DNA of 64,000 nt from contig JACAAK010000003.1 of NCBI GenBank assembly GCA_025093985.1, positions 3,410,001 through 3,474,000 on the forward strand. Reading direction: 5' to 3'. Origin of the DNA: Calvatia gigantea (taxonomy: Eukaryota > Basidiomycota > Agaricomycetes > Agaricales > Lycoperdaceae). Position 1 is the first letter of the stretch. Each line of letters starts with the position of its first letter. Positions 1 through 14,674 of the stretch are shown here, piece by piece. Both the position numbers and the translations under genes were made by a program. The notes beneath the pieces were generated by a model, which made no database searches, was not told the origin of the DNA, and worked only from the letters and a program-made list of their open reading frames with translations.

Positions 1-1681
1 GAGATCATGCCAAGGAGAAACAGAAGCTGACGAAAGACAAGGACGCAGGTTAGGAAGATACAACCGCAGTAGCGCATCCATCTTACAATTCTTTCTTTCA
101 GCGAAATCGCAATTAACAAAGGCGAATCAGGGCAAGGCCAAGATTGAAGGGCTTGCTCGTGAGCTGCAGAAAGTACGACCGACTGTTTTCTTATCTTGAG
201 ATTCACTCACCCTCGATCAGGAGAACAAGCGTTTGCGAGTGCGTGCGTCGAGCTATCGACAGGAATTATACTCACTCAATACAGGAGGACAACAAGAATC
301 TTAAGAGTGAGGTCGACCAGCAAAACATCGAGGTACACCATCTTCACAACTTTCTTATACCCCTTGAGTCTACCTTCGTCCTAGCTCCTCCAAATACGAA
401 ATAGCCTCGCAAAGCAAGATGACAAGGCGAAACTTCAGGATACGAAATACCGCGAAATGCCCGACATCGTCGTCAAAGTCATTTGCCGCTACCGCGCTGA
501 ACTTTTCTTCAAGATCTCTCGCAAAACCAAGCTCTCCCGCCTGTTCACCGCATTCACCGACCGGATGGAAGACCCAAGGAGGAAAGACGATAGTAATGGT
601 GGTGTCGCCAAGGTTGAGGCAACGAAAGAAACATCCTCGGCGGCTAAATCCCACATACAGTTCATTTTCACCCACCTTGGTTGCACGCTTGAAGAAGATC
701 AGACACCGGAGGATGTAGGCATGGAGGACCAAGATGAAATTTTAGCCGTGGAATTGATGGATCTTACTGAAAATGGCGAGGGCGTTGAGGAATGGGTGCG
801 TGAAGTCAAACTACAATCTCGCTGTCTAGAAACCACAACACCGAACACACAATATCGCTAATACACAGGAAGAATATGTGGAGCCTCGCCGAGAAAGACT
901 CAGAAAGAACTGGGACGACAATCCACCTGAGTAAGCCCAAGTCTGCTTAGCCTGTAGTGTTACTGATTTGTGCAGAGCAAGGAAGACTTTGGAGGAGCTC
1001 TTTGACGGCGTGTGAGTGATTAAATTTAGAAAGTTAGGTGCATGGTTTAACCCTTACCTCTAGAGTTCGGGAGAGGCTGAAAGACGTCCTTCGCCAATAT
1101 GAACTCCGAGAACGACACTTCGAATGCGTCATCCGATCGAAAGAACTTGAAGTTTTATTATCTCGAGCGCGCACAGAAGAAGCGAAGCAAGTGCTGCAGA
1201 ATGAACGGGGCCGGGGAGATAAATTAGAAGACGAGGTAGGGCCTTATCCCTATTCCTTAGTCGCTTCTTTTTCTTTTTCTCTCCCTGCCTTGTTCCCTTG
1301 TCCGATACCCGTGATTGTTCTCGACCACCCCTGTCCCTGTGTTTTGTGGGGGTTCCCGCACCCCGTTTCCTTTGAGTTAACAATACTCACCTTTGCCGAT
1401 AGGTGGACCAGCTCAAGAAAGAAGTTGAGGAGCTTCAAGCCGAAAAGAACATGATTATCGACAAGCTCTTGACGTGTTGTAAAGAAGTCAGTCTGGCTCC
1501 TCTCTCTTTCATCGCTCCGGAGTTATCCATCTCACCGGGGTCTGGCCCACTTTGGGCTTAGTTAAAACAAAAGCCTACCGCAGAACGAGCCCAGCGACAA
1601 TTTGCAGCTCTCAAAGAAGAACTGGAGAAACTTGAAAAGAAGATTCCGAGAGTGAAGAAGAGCGTTGATAATGCGGGGTGA
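1..1681 (+). CDS. Taxilin-like coiled-coil protein with internal SUMO-like domain (5' partial)
   Basis: The gene runs in from the left edge and ends at TGA 1679-1681. The segment LARELQKENKRLRE (exons near 103-170 and 229-246) and the later QYELRERHFE with KELEVL (about 1068-1160) match the conserved taxilin (myosin-like coiled-coil) core. Taxilins bind syntaxins and act in vesicle traffic. The C-terminal exons (about 1404-1485 and 1570-1681) are also heptad-rich and end in ELEKLEKKIPRVKKSV. Between the two taxilin blocks, 457-795 encodes a SUMO/Rad60-type ubiquitin-like fold: AELFFKISRKTKLSRLF, an inserted Ser/Lys-rich loop, then IQFIFTHLG and EDVGMEDQDEI. It is followed by a spliced helical linker (DDNPPEARKTLEELFDG). 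Joining everything in frame needs short introns with acceptable GT-AG ends. The exon chain across 340-460 is my least certain step, so two adjacent genes remain possible. Confidence 0.6.
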
Positions 1682-1947
1682 GGTCCTGTTCACCCAGCCA
1701 TTCCATTATCCATGAAATGTTATATCATAAATACGCTCTACACCAATACCAACGGAGGCACAATTTGATCAAACGGTGAAGTCTATGGCATTGCAACAGC
1801 ACGAATTACTACGTTGATTCCATGGGTATTCTCTTTTATGGTCCCGAGTCATTATAACTCTCATTATCCAATCACCTGTCAAAAAAAACGGCATGTGTCC
1901 CTTGATGAAGAAGTAAAGGGAAAGAAAAAGAAAAGATGCTCCTGCGT

Positions 1948-3490
1948 CTACACCAATGCGTCCAACTCTTCAACAGACCCCACCACACCGGACTTAGTGA
2001 AAGTTTTTCCCTTGACACTCCCCAGACCTTCCCCAGCGTAGGTGACCAGGGGTGAGAGTTCAATGGTAACACCTTCCTTGACAGTGGCACCAGCACCCTC
2101 CAAGAAGCGTCGATGCTGGGCAAGCAGGTCGCGACAGCTTGTCTCCGGATCGTCCGAGCCAGTACCGGGAGCATTCTTCAAAGGACTAAATTCCTCTTGC
2201 CTCTCAACCTCCAAGACAGCAAAGCGTTCAGTGTGAGAGAAGACATCAAAGACGAACATTTCAAGCTTCATGCCATTTGGTTTCGCTGGCTTGACCAATT
2301 CACCAGACTCGGTATCGACGTGAGGAATCTTTTTACGAGCAACGTGGAATGCAAGCTCGTCTTCGAAACTCTCCACTCGTTTAAGGAAAACAGTAGTGTA
2401 GAAATGGTTGGCGATGTTTCCGGCTCGGAAGGCGAGCTCTCCAGTTTCATGGTCGCGTCTCTCAGCCTGCTCCTTGGAAATCTCGGAATATTCGACAACA
2501 CCATATTTGTTACCACGTCGGGCAACAACGCCGACGGATTCTGAAGGCGATGCCTTCGGAACAACCTTGGCAGCACAGTCTGCCTGCTTTTGAATACCAT
2601 AACCGAGGAAGACGGGGTCTGCGACACGAACAAGGCAATTGTCTACGCAGTAAGCATGGACGTAGAGGACGCCGCGTTTCTCGAGGTCCGAAAGAACTGA
2701 ATCGGGTTCATTGGGCAAGAGGGGTGCTCGGGTTGCAGCATAGACTCCGCCATTGCCGTCGGGAGCGACGGCGACACGGGAAGGGGATTCTAGCAGGACC
2801 TTTCCGTCCATAGTCAGACAGGGGAGTGTTCCTAGACGGATGGAGGTTAGTTCAGTAGCTCGAGTATGGCTCGATAAAACGGAGGGAGATACCTTGTTCA
2901 AAGAAGATGACGTTGGCGCGATCCATACCAAAATAAGAGTTTCGGGCGAAGAAGTCTTCTGTGTCACGACGGGTCGGGCTGCTTGTCATGACGTACCAAG
3001 GGATGATAACAGATCCTACGGGTTTGTCGTTCTCCTGTTCTGCCACACGTTGCAAGCGGGCTATCCGTTCGGCTTGGTACTGGAACAGAGACTTATGGGA
3101 TGAAAGACCGATATCATAGCACCCCTTGGGTGCACTGCTACCTAGTCGAGTGCCCTGACCACCCGCCAGAAGCAAAACACCGACCTGACCGCGAGAAATG
3201 GCATCGAGACCGATGCGTCGCCATTCCCGCTGCTTTTTGGGGTCGCCAATAACAGATTCAGTGGCATCCCTCGGAATGGGTTCAATAACTTCAGTTTGGA
3301 CTACGGGGTCGCGTGAAGTGGCTTCCGCAGCGACAGCCTTTTTGTAGATGCGGTTGACACGCTCAATATCTAAACTCTCGAGCTGGGCGGCGAGAGCGTT
3401 CTGGTCAGCCCGAGAAAGGTTGGCCCAGAATTTGAGGAGGTGGCCTTGTCCTGCAGCCTCGTAGCGCTTCCTGAGGTTATCGATAGACAT
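1948..3490 (-). CDS. UAP1: UDP-N-acetylglucosamine pyrophosphorylase
   Basis: This enzyme makes UDP-GlcNAc from GlcNAc-1-phosphate and UTP in the cytosol. UDP-GlcNAc is the precursor for chitin, N-glycans and GPI anchors. The gene has two exons (3490-2893 and 2831-1948) around a 61-nt intron (2832-2892), giving 493 residues, a normal length for eukaryotic UAP1/QRI1. The nucleotide-binding signature GGQGTRLG lies at residues 110-117 and is followed by the family's PKGCYDIGL. Downstream are KANVIFF-like and LPNEPDSVLSDLEKRGVLYVH segments, then conserved NGMKLEMFVFDVF. The C-terminus matches the small left-handed beta-helix region. The start is the ATG at 3490, which gives the expected N-terminus (MSIDNLRKRYEAAGQGHLL). 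It converges on the taxilin gene, with about 265 bp between the stops. No defect seen. Confidence 0.95.
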
Positions 3491-4435
3491 GATGAAGGTG
3501 TGAGATGAGGGAGTGGCAAGAGGAGGGCATGGTAATTATATGTAGGCGAATTAGGGCTCGGTGTTTGCCGTTCTGCGATGAGCACCGCTCAGCGCTCAGG
3601 CCTCAGGCCTCAGGTTTGCGACACAACCCTTGACATCATCCGTTGTGCGGTATCCCTCTCCGTTAACACTGCCCTAACCGTTGTCCGTTCCAACAACTCC
3701 ATACAGCCCAGAACGACTCCCACAGGTTTCCGGAGAATCATTGTGCGGTCCTCTCCCACATTGCTGGCTCGGGCTTGCTCGAGCAGGCGCCCTTTACGTC
3801 GCTGGGCCTCCTGTCGATGCGCCCCTGAAAGTTAATACTTCATTCGCTCCTATTAACAGTCACAATGGCTTGAGGGGTGGATGTTGTTGCAGTAAAAGAC
3901 GGACGCCGGCTCTTCTCGGCTCTTTCGGATCTGGTATCAAGTATTCGTCAAGGCCCGGTGATCTGGAACATGCTTCTTTTTCATCACCTTTCAACACTAG
4001 GCGAGCGAGCGAAGTACACAAATTTGGCTTTGTCCGGACTTACACGGATCGAACAGGCCTGAACGGGGATAATCCAGTCCTTCTCCTCTGCATGGGTCGC
4101 AACAAAACCTTGTCCGGCCACTCAATCATATCCTCGGAGAGACTTTTCTCTGAAACTTTTGCTGCTATATTGAGTTGGATACTCATGCTCTTGTCCCACC
4201 CTTTTGTCTGATTTGCTCGGTGGCCGCAATGTAGCCGCCGCATGAGACCACTTGCACAAAAAACTCGGCTATCGAGACGTGGCTCATCAGGAAACGATGC
4301 CGTTCGTTGGCAATCATGCCAATGTAACATCCGCTTGACCATGCCTACCTTCCTAACAAACAATATGGATCATTCTCGTTGGTTATTTAAACCCCATGGT
4401 ACTCCTGTCCTCTTCACAAACCCAAACCATCACCT
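3491..4435. other. Intergenic, divergent promoter region UAP1 / exo-glucanase
   Basis: This 945-bp stretch lies between two divergent starts. Short frames here carry no recognisable domain. It contains small direct repeats of CCTCAGG near 3598-3615. A TATA-like TTATTTAA sits at about 4383-4390, some 45 bp before the glucanase ATG. Nothing else supported. Confidence 0.5.
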
Positions 4436-6198
<1,763 letters not shown>

Positions 6199-6849
6199 CC
6201 TTTCCCATGGGTTTTTGTCTATTTTTGTTATGTCCTATTGCCCCTCCTTTTTGTAACCGATATTTTGGAAGTTTGTACTAACATGTACCATGTCACCCCT
6301 GCGTATCGTCGAAACTTGGAATTGATTAATGATTATGACACGAGGACTCCATGCAGAATGATCTGTGTCAATGATTTGATGTTCACAGTCTAAAAAAAAC
6401 TGACCAAAATTTCATCTTCCAACACTTCCAACCACTTACACGTGTGTTATCCAGGAATTCAAAAAACGATGGGGTCTCCCCTCAGAACGACCGAGGCACC
6501 GGCCAGTGGTTCATCGATGGATCCGGTCATCAAACACCAAGCAGGAGGGTGGCATTCTCGCAAGCGAAACATTTCGGTTTGCCTCCCTGCTGGTTTAGTT
6601 CCCCTCGGCACGCCTTGGCCCCGGTCGGTTATTCGGAACGGGTGTATCTCAGTACTACTTAGATCCCCTCATGGATGCAGCCGAATTAGCTGCATTCAAA
6701 CCATCAGACGCCAATTACACTTGAGCTAGAAGCTTTTTGCCCGCCGACACAAATAAACACCGTTGACCTGGCAAATACCTCACTTCATCCTTCTTTCTCT
6801 TGTCCCTTTCGCAGAACCAACTCCCTACACTCCTTTCATTTCAAAGAAG
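6199..6849. other. Intergenic between the tandem glucanases
   Basis: These 651 bp hold the 3' end of copy 1 and the promoter of copy 2. The longest frame (95 codons from 6442) has no family resemblance or signal peptide. I see no remnant of a third copy and no mobile element. Confidence 0.5.
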
Positions 6850-8609
<1,760 letters not shown>

Positions 8610-8847
8610 GGAAGGTTTCTTCGGAACTTTTTAGGCTTCTGTCTTTTAATACTCTTTTAAAATATTGTGATCGTGGCATACCTAATTGATCCGTAGTACT
8701 ACTCGTTACTCTTGAGACTATTTGTAGAACGGACTCTTCATACCTATCCAACACGATTTGCATTGGTATCATTGGGTATGGAAGTAGAATAAGAATTAGG
8801 CTGATATAGGGCGCATACATTATCCACGAAGATACAGCAGCATTGGG

Positions 8848-10304
8848 TCATGAATGGGCATCGCGTGTCCTTCTATACAAGCCAACAATTAAGTCATTTG
8901 CAGTCAGTGTGATGATGCTGCTACACCGTCAGTCTTGCGCACTATCGAGTTAAAATGTTGTCTTACGTATGGGGGGCTATACGCATGAAGTGAGCGGTTG
9001 AACCTAGGGGATGTGAGATCTGCTTTCTGGAATAGGATGGGGTTACAACTTACCCTTATACAATCCGCGGATCCCCTCTATCCTGAACGTCTTCCAGAGA
9101 CAGTCTATGGGATTCCTGTACAAAGTTCCTCTTATTCTTCCGTCGGGCCCGCGCACCGTCGGCTGGTTGTACATCCGTGTAAGCGCTGTGTCAGCTGGCT
9201 GCATGGCTACACACTAGCAAAATTTGAGTTGATCCACTGGGGCCAAATATTCTTATTTGTAAACTTACCACACAAGCGCCAGATACTGTGCTGCTCAACA
9301 AAAATGTCCAGGTGCTATCAGCGGGAAGGATTCCGTGTTTAATCAACTGGCTCTTAGTGAAGTTGTAACTTGGCAATTGGACAGAGGAGCCCATTGATGT
9401 CCGTAGAATTGCAGCGTCAATACCACGAATGAGACCACGTAGCCCCTCAGCCCGAAAGATAGTTCTGACCGCGTCAAATGAGCTCTTGTAGTGATGTTGG
9501 GCGCCGACCGGGAGTGCAGGTGAATATGCCTAGGAATGATGAGTGTGCATGCATAGCATGTAAACGCGTGAGGCCCATACCTGCATTCGAGCCTTGATCA
9601 GAAATAAGGGGTTTCCCAATGAGGCTACGTTTCACGGACAATGAGATAAAAGGATTGGTGTAGCTAACAACCTGGCTCACCCCCAACAGCACCACTGACG
9701 GCGCCTGCAAGCACTGAGGTGAAAGGCACGAGGTCCTCAGGACCCCAACCAAAAAAATTATTGATTTGTCTACGCAGGGGCTCATAAAAGCCTGCGACAT
9801 AATTAGCAGGTGTCTCTGGCAATGATCTGTTAACTCACCGAGACGAGAGCCATTTAATAGCACCTATATCCAGGTATCAGGTGTGAGGAACAGAAGGGTC
9901 ATTTAGCTTGGCTTACTTGGTACGCATACTGCATAAGTGTTGTCAGTGCTACCAAAGGTGGGAGGGCGTGTTACTTACTGCAGGAGGTAGACCACGTTGC
10001 AAACCCCGAATGCCCTCATTTCTCCAGGTCTTTGCCCAGACGTCGATGGTATTCTTATACACCTTTTTTCCTCCGTCCTTGGTAAGTTCACCTTGCAACT
10101 GGAGTCGAGTCTTAGCAACCTCGGCAGGGTTAGAGACAGTGACCTAAACACCAGACAAGGTGAGTGCGCGTCAGTCGGCACTGTGACTTGCGACTTGGAA
10201 GGAAGTGTGCTTACGGCCGTGCACGCTGCAATTGCACCGCAAACAAAACCCTCAGGCGTAGAGAGGGGTCTAAGTGGCGGCGGGGCAGAGTTGACGGCAG
10301 CCAT
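8848..10304 (-). CDS. OAC1: Mitochondrial carrier, OAC1 (oxaloacetate/sulfate) type
   Basis: This is an inner-membrane solute carrier with three repeats. Repeat 1 carries SNPAEVAKTRLQLQGEL (PxExxK signature). Repeat 2 has NPLFLIKARMQ followed by GLRGLVRGIDAAILR, with GSSVQLPSYN. Repeat 3 has QPADTALTRMYNQP and ends with GLYKGSTAHFMRIAPHT. These blocks are characteristic of yeast Oac1 and animal SLC25A34/35, including the non-acidic second signature. The last exons join as HT|SIITLTANDLIVGLYRR, and the stop is at 8848-8850. The ATG at 10304 gives a short Pro-rich N-terminus before the first helix. The gene is very intron-rich (around ten). It is head-to-head with the MDM1-like gene, with 210 bp between starts. 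Exact substrate (oxaloacetate, sulfate, malonate) cannot be read from sequence. Confidence 0.88.
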
Positions 10305-10514
10305 GTCGGAGGCGGGGGCGAGAGAAAGAGCAAAGGGGAGTGCGTAAAAAAGCTGGAGAAATTAAGTTTGGCAAACCTGAGCGCCCGGAAGCTGATCGAG
10401 ATTCATACCACGTGACATGACCACATTGAGTTGATCGGGACACTCCTCCGTTCGCTTGGTTTCCGCGAGCAGCAGCCCACGAATGATGTTCACTGGTCCT
10501 CGACACCTCAGATA
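10305..10514. promoter_or_regulatory. Bidirectional promoter OAC1 / MDM1-like
   Basis: The 210 bp between two divergent ATGs must hold both core promoters and 5' leaders. A CACGTG E-box-like hexamer core (CCACGTGAC) is at about 10409-10417. No TATA box is obvious. Confidence 0.45.
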
Positions 10515-13500
10515 ATGACAAACCACCTCAGCGTACGTGCTGTTGTCCTCGTCGGTGCTCTGGCTATAACCCTTCCCCTGGTATCGAAACTTGCTGCGTC
10601 GCCTCTTCTTCTCCTCATCCTCTCTCCCCTCGTATTTCTCTTGTTTACTTTCGCCTTTATCATTCCTCACAGTACTCCTTGGCCACCATCTCGACTCCAA
10701 GAGACAGCCAAAGCCTGTGCCCATTTACCAGGCTGCGCGTCCGTTCGCATTCTCTACCCCTGCGGCATGGCAGGCGGTCCTCACTAGGTCCCAATGGTCT
10801 CAAACCTCGACACAACCTCCTCCGCCCTTGTACCCGCCATCACCAGAAATATCGGCTGCTCTGAATGACATATTGAACAAAATCATAAGAGATTTTGTCT
10901 GGACGTGGTATATTGAAATCTCCTCTTCCCCGTCCTTTCCAACCGCCATCGCTTCCCTCGTTCATACTTCGGTGGCCCAATTGTTGTACAGGGCATCCAA
11001 TATCGACTTAGCAGCACTCATTGTCAGGCGCATCCTCCCAAAAGTCACCTCCCATATCGATCAATACCGTCAGTCTGAAATGGCACTTCGAGGTGTAGGG
11101 CTTGAGCGCAAGTTAACGCAGTCCGAGGAGCTAGATCTCCTGCTTGCGAGCCGCTATGCAGCAAAGGGCTCCACCAAACTTCATCCAGCCATCGACAATC
11201 TCTCCACAACTTTTACCAAACAGAACGAGGAGATGCATCTCCGCCAACTCATCGATCGCGTGCTCCCCTATGCGCTGCCAGAGACCGAAGCACAAAGTAA
11301 AGCGTTGAAAATAATGGCCAGGGAAATTATCGTTTGTACTGTACTATACCCTGTCATGGATATGATCGCAGATCCCGACTTCTGGAACAGGATGATTGAT
11401 CAAGTGGTACGTTCGATACTCTCCGCTATCAACAGAACATAAATCCTTCACGACTCTCAGGCAGGCGCTGCTATCCACCAGCAGTGAGTTACACTCTTAA
11501 TGACTCCAGTATTAATAACCTTTCTCTCACCAGGAAACTAATAACCAAGGTCCGGAACATACTGGATGCTCAATCCCCGAGATCCATCAACCGCCACACT
11601 TCTGTTCAACCCCAAGTCCCTCCAGCTGCGGAGACTATTACCATTCGAACTGATATACGCAAATTCGAGTCTTTTTTGCGTAGTATCAACCGTTGCTCAT
11701 CACTTCTAGATGCGAGGCGACTCAAGAATGACATTGTGGGCGAAATTCGGCGGACTCACATGCTACTTGGTAAGTCATCCGTATTTTGTTGCCTGTGCCA
11801 CCAGGTTTCTCACCACTCCCAAAAGCCAACCATGAGAAGGACGACTGGATCAATGGTGAGAAGGCGGAAGATGTGGTTGCCTTCCTGGATCGGCTTTATA
11901 CCGCGAAACGCAAGGTCGAGGAGCGTATTGTTCTGCTTGGTGGAGAGGACGGATCCAAGCAGCCCCTTCAGGATACCCAGGGCAAACCGAGGGTTTCCCT
12001 CCGCGATGTCCTTAGGAATCCAAGCTCGCTTTCGTACCTCATGGAGTTCATGGATCGCAGGCACCGCTCACTCCCAGTCCAGTTCTGGCTTACAGTCGAA
12101 AGTTTTAAAAACCCATTGGAAGCTGTTGATTCAGATTCATCTGGTTCAGAAGAGGACCTCCAGGACCTTTCGATTTCATCTACCTTGAAGGAGGATATCT
12201 CGATGATACACGATATCTACTTTTCCGTCTCCACCATTGCTCCAGCCCTCTCCTCGATATCCAAGAAGCATATTGACATTATCCGCGACTTCGTACGGAA
12301 TCTTGGTCCTTCTCAGGCTGCTCAGCGTCGAGTCCGACGCAGTGTTCTGCTCGCGCAGCGACAAATTGAGAAAGACATGGAGCAAGACTTTGAAGAATTC
12401 GAACGCTCAGATCTTTGGTTCCGTGTCCTCAATGACACGGATTTCACTGCTCCTGATTCAAAGGACAGTGTCAGCCGACCCTCGGTGGCTTCACCCCCTT
12501 CACCTCCGGTAACGAAACCAGAGCATCGTTTTCCAGCACAAATCATCTCCGATGGACCGAGCCCCAGCTTGAGCTCTTCCTTCCCGATCCAAAGAACAAC
12601 AAGCTCTAGTTCTGGTCGTTCTTCTAACCGAACTCCTACAAATAACATTGAAGTCCTGATGTCTCCAATTTCCGAGACAACAGAAATTACACGGGCGCCA
12701 CTATTCAATGACCCAGAAGATGAAATACAGAGAGCGGAGGAAAAACGGATGGAAGCCATTCATGCCGCTCTTACTGATATCATGGCCCTGGAGAAAGAGC
12801 AGTCCAAGCCTTCGCCCTTCAGAGACGAATTGACAGATATCGACAAGGCATCCAAGGTCACCGGTAGCAAGGATAAGGGAAAGCGAAGGGCGGTTTTTGA
12901 TGACGTGGAGATAGAAGAGCAGGAAGAAGTGGACGAAGCTGGTTTGGAAAACTCGATTGTGGAAGAAGGCCCTGTGTATCGACCTGCAGGACCTGGAGAC
13001 CTTCAACTTACCTACGAAATTGCCCGCCTCAGTGATGAAATCTCCCATTTAGAAGCACAGGAAGCAATGCTGGATAACCTGATACGAAAGGCCGAGTTGA
13101 CGGGGGACACGCAGGAATTAAAGCTGCTCAATAAATCCAAATCGGCCATGAACAGAGAGTTACGGGAGTTGCAGTTCCAGAAGACACAGTACGAGCAACA
13201 GGAGACCGCTAACCGCCTTATACCTAATCGGACGAAGGTATCCATTGCGAGCTCAACGGTAAGAGAGGAGGAGGGGAAGTCGGTCGTGAGGTACTTGATT
13301 GAGGTCCAACAATTGGCTGAGGATGGTAGTTTTGCATCCGGATGGGTGGTTGCAAGGAGGTATAATGAATTCTTTAGCATGCACAACCGATTGAGAGAAA
13401 AGTACATGCTGGTGAAGAACCTGGACTTCCCGGGAAAGAGCCTCGTAACGACGTTATCTGGGAGTTTTGTAGACACAAGACGGACGGGATTGGAAAAATT

Positions 13501-14560
13501 CTTACAGGTGAGACTGTTCGTTAGGTGTTCGTTTTCTTGGTCCTAACTTGCAACCCAGAATCTCATTTCCATCCCTGTAGTCTGTGAGAGTAACGAACTG
13601 CGAGCGTTCCTCTCTCGAGATTCTCCCTTTGTCGCTGGAAACCTAGATGCTTCGTTGAAACCATTCTCGGGCGCTGACCTCGTGAAGAACGTCTATCGAC
13701 ACGTAACAGAAAGCATTGACGACATGTTCTTCGGACCCTCAATGCTCGATGTCATGATTCAACGTCTCACACGTCAAGCCGCTGAATTCGCGGGAATAGT
13801 CGGATCCGGGAGCAACGATGAAGATCTTGTTGCACAGGCTCTGAACGCGTCAGGGAAATCAGCAACGGAAGCCACGCTGATGAAAATATCCGGCGAATTG
13901 AAGCTAGAAGGGGAGGCCACAACATTCACATCGCCTATCTGCGATTTGATTTTGGCAGTGTTTGAGCTGAACAAGAAGAACAATTGGTTGAGGAGGCAGG
14001 CAATTTTAATTATATTTGCAACAGGTCTTAGGTGGTACCACTGAGAGGTATGTCATATCTTCATTGCATTTCTACCCCTGAAGGAGACGCTGACCTGGTC
14101 GGGGTGAAGGAAAATCCGAGATACAGTCAAAGGACTCGTGGAAGAGCCGAAGATTGTGAACTATTTGGATTTATTCAGAGATAATCTCTGGCCTGGGGGA
14201 AAACTCAAGACCCAAGGACCTCCTAGGACAGCCGAGGAAAAACTCCGCACAAAGGATGAAGCAAACCGCAAGCTTTCCTCTCTCGTACCTGGTACGTCTG
14301 CGATCCACGATATATGATACCCAATATATCTATCTTACCAGATCTTGCCGCGAACATGATTGGGAGAACAAACGCTCGACGAGGCGCCCGTCGAATATTT
14401 GCGGTCTTACAAAACCGCCGACTAAACCAGCACATAGCATACACCGTCGTTGACGAGGTAAGAACCAAATAATATGAGCCTTTGTTTGCGCGTTGCCGAC
14501 CTGCTATGATAGATTTTCGCTGCGCTCTTCCCAGAATCTAATATCGTTCCAACATCCTAA
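10515..14560 (+). CDS. MDM1: MDM1/SNX13-type PXA-RGS-PX-nexin C protein
   Basis: Mdm1/SNX13-family proteins are ER-anchored tethers at vacuole/lipid-droplet contacts. The ATG at 10515 opens a hydrophobic N-terminus (two likely membrane segments within residues 8-39). An intron at 10632-10707 then leads into PKPVPIYQAARPFAF and a PXA domain (about 10860-11570). An RGS-like domain follows (SLSYLMEFMDRRHRSLPVQFW, about 12000-12400), then Ser/Pro-rich and coiled-coil linkers, a PX domain (VARRYNEFFSMHNRLREKY, about 13270-13540) and a nexin-C region ending FAALFPES. In the nexin-C region one extra base near 14013-14016 (ATATTTG) breaks the frame. Removing it gives the expected ILQQVLGGTTE. As given, the frame would stop at 14042. 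Roughly 1,100 residues if intact. It converges on TRM6, 114 bp between stops. Confidence 0.88.
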
Positions 14561-14674
14561 ACATCTTCTCCTGTTAACGTAGCCAGAACTCCGCGTCCAA
14601 TGTATCATGATTTACGTCCACTGCTTTCAACGACCAATGATGAACATACAGTGCGGTACCAATTTTATTGTAAT

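Noticed and set aside
370..732. 120-codon frame on the minus strand.
   Set aside because: It is the antisense of the SUMO-like exon, without signal peptide or family resemblance.
6442..6729. 95-codon frame between the glucanases.
   Set aside because: No signal peptide, odd composition, and it lies in the 3'/5' flanks of two well-defined genes.
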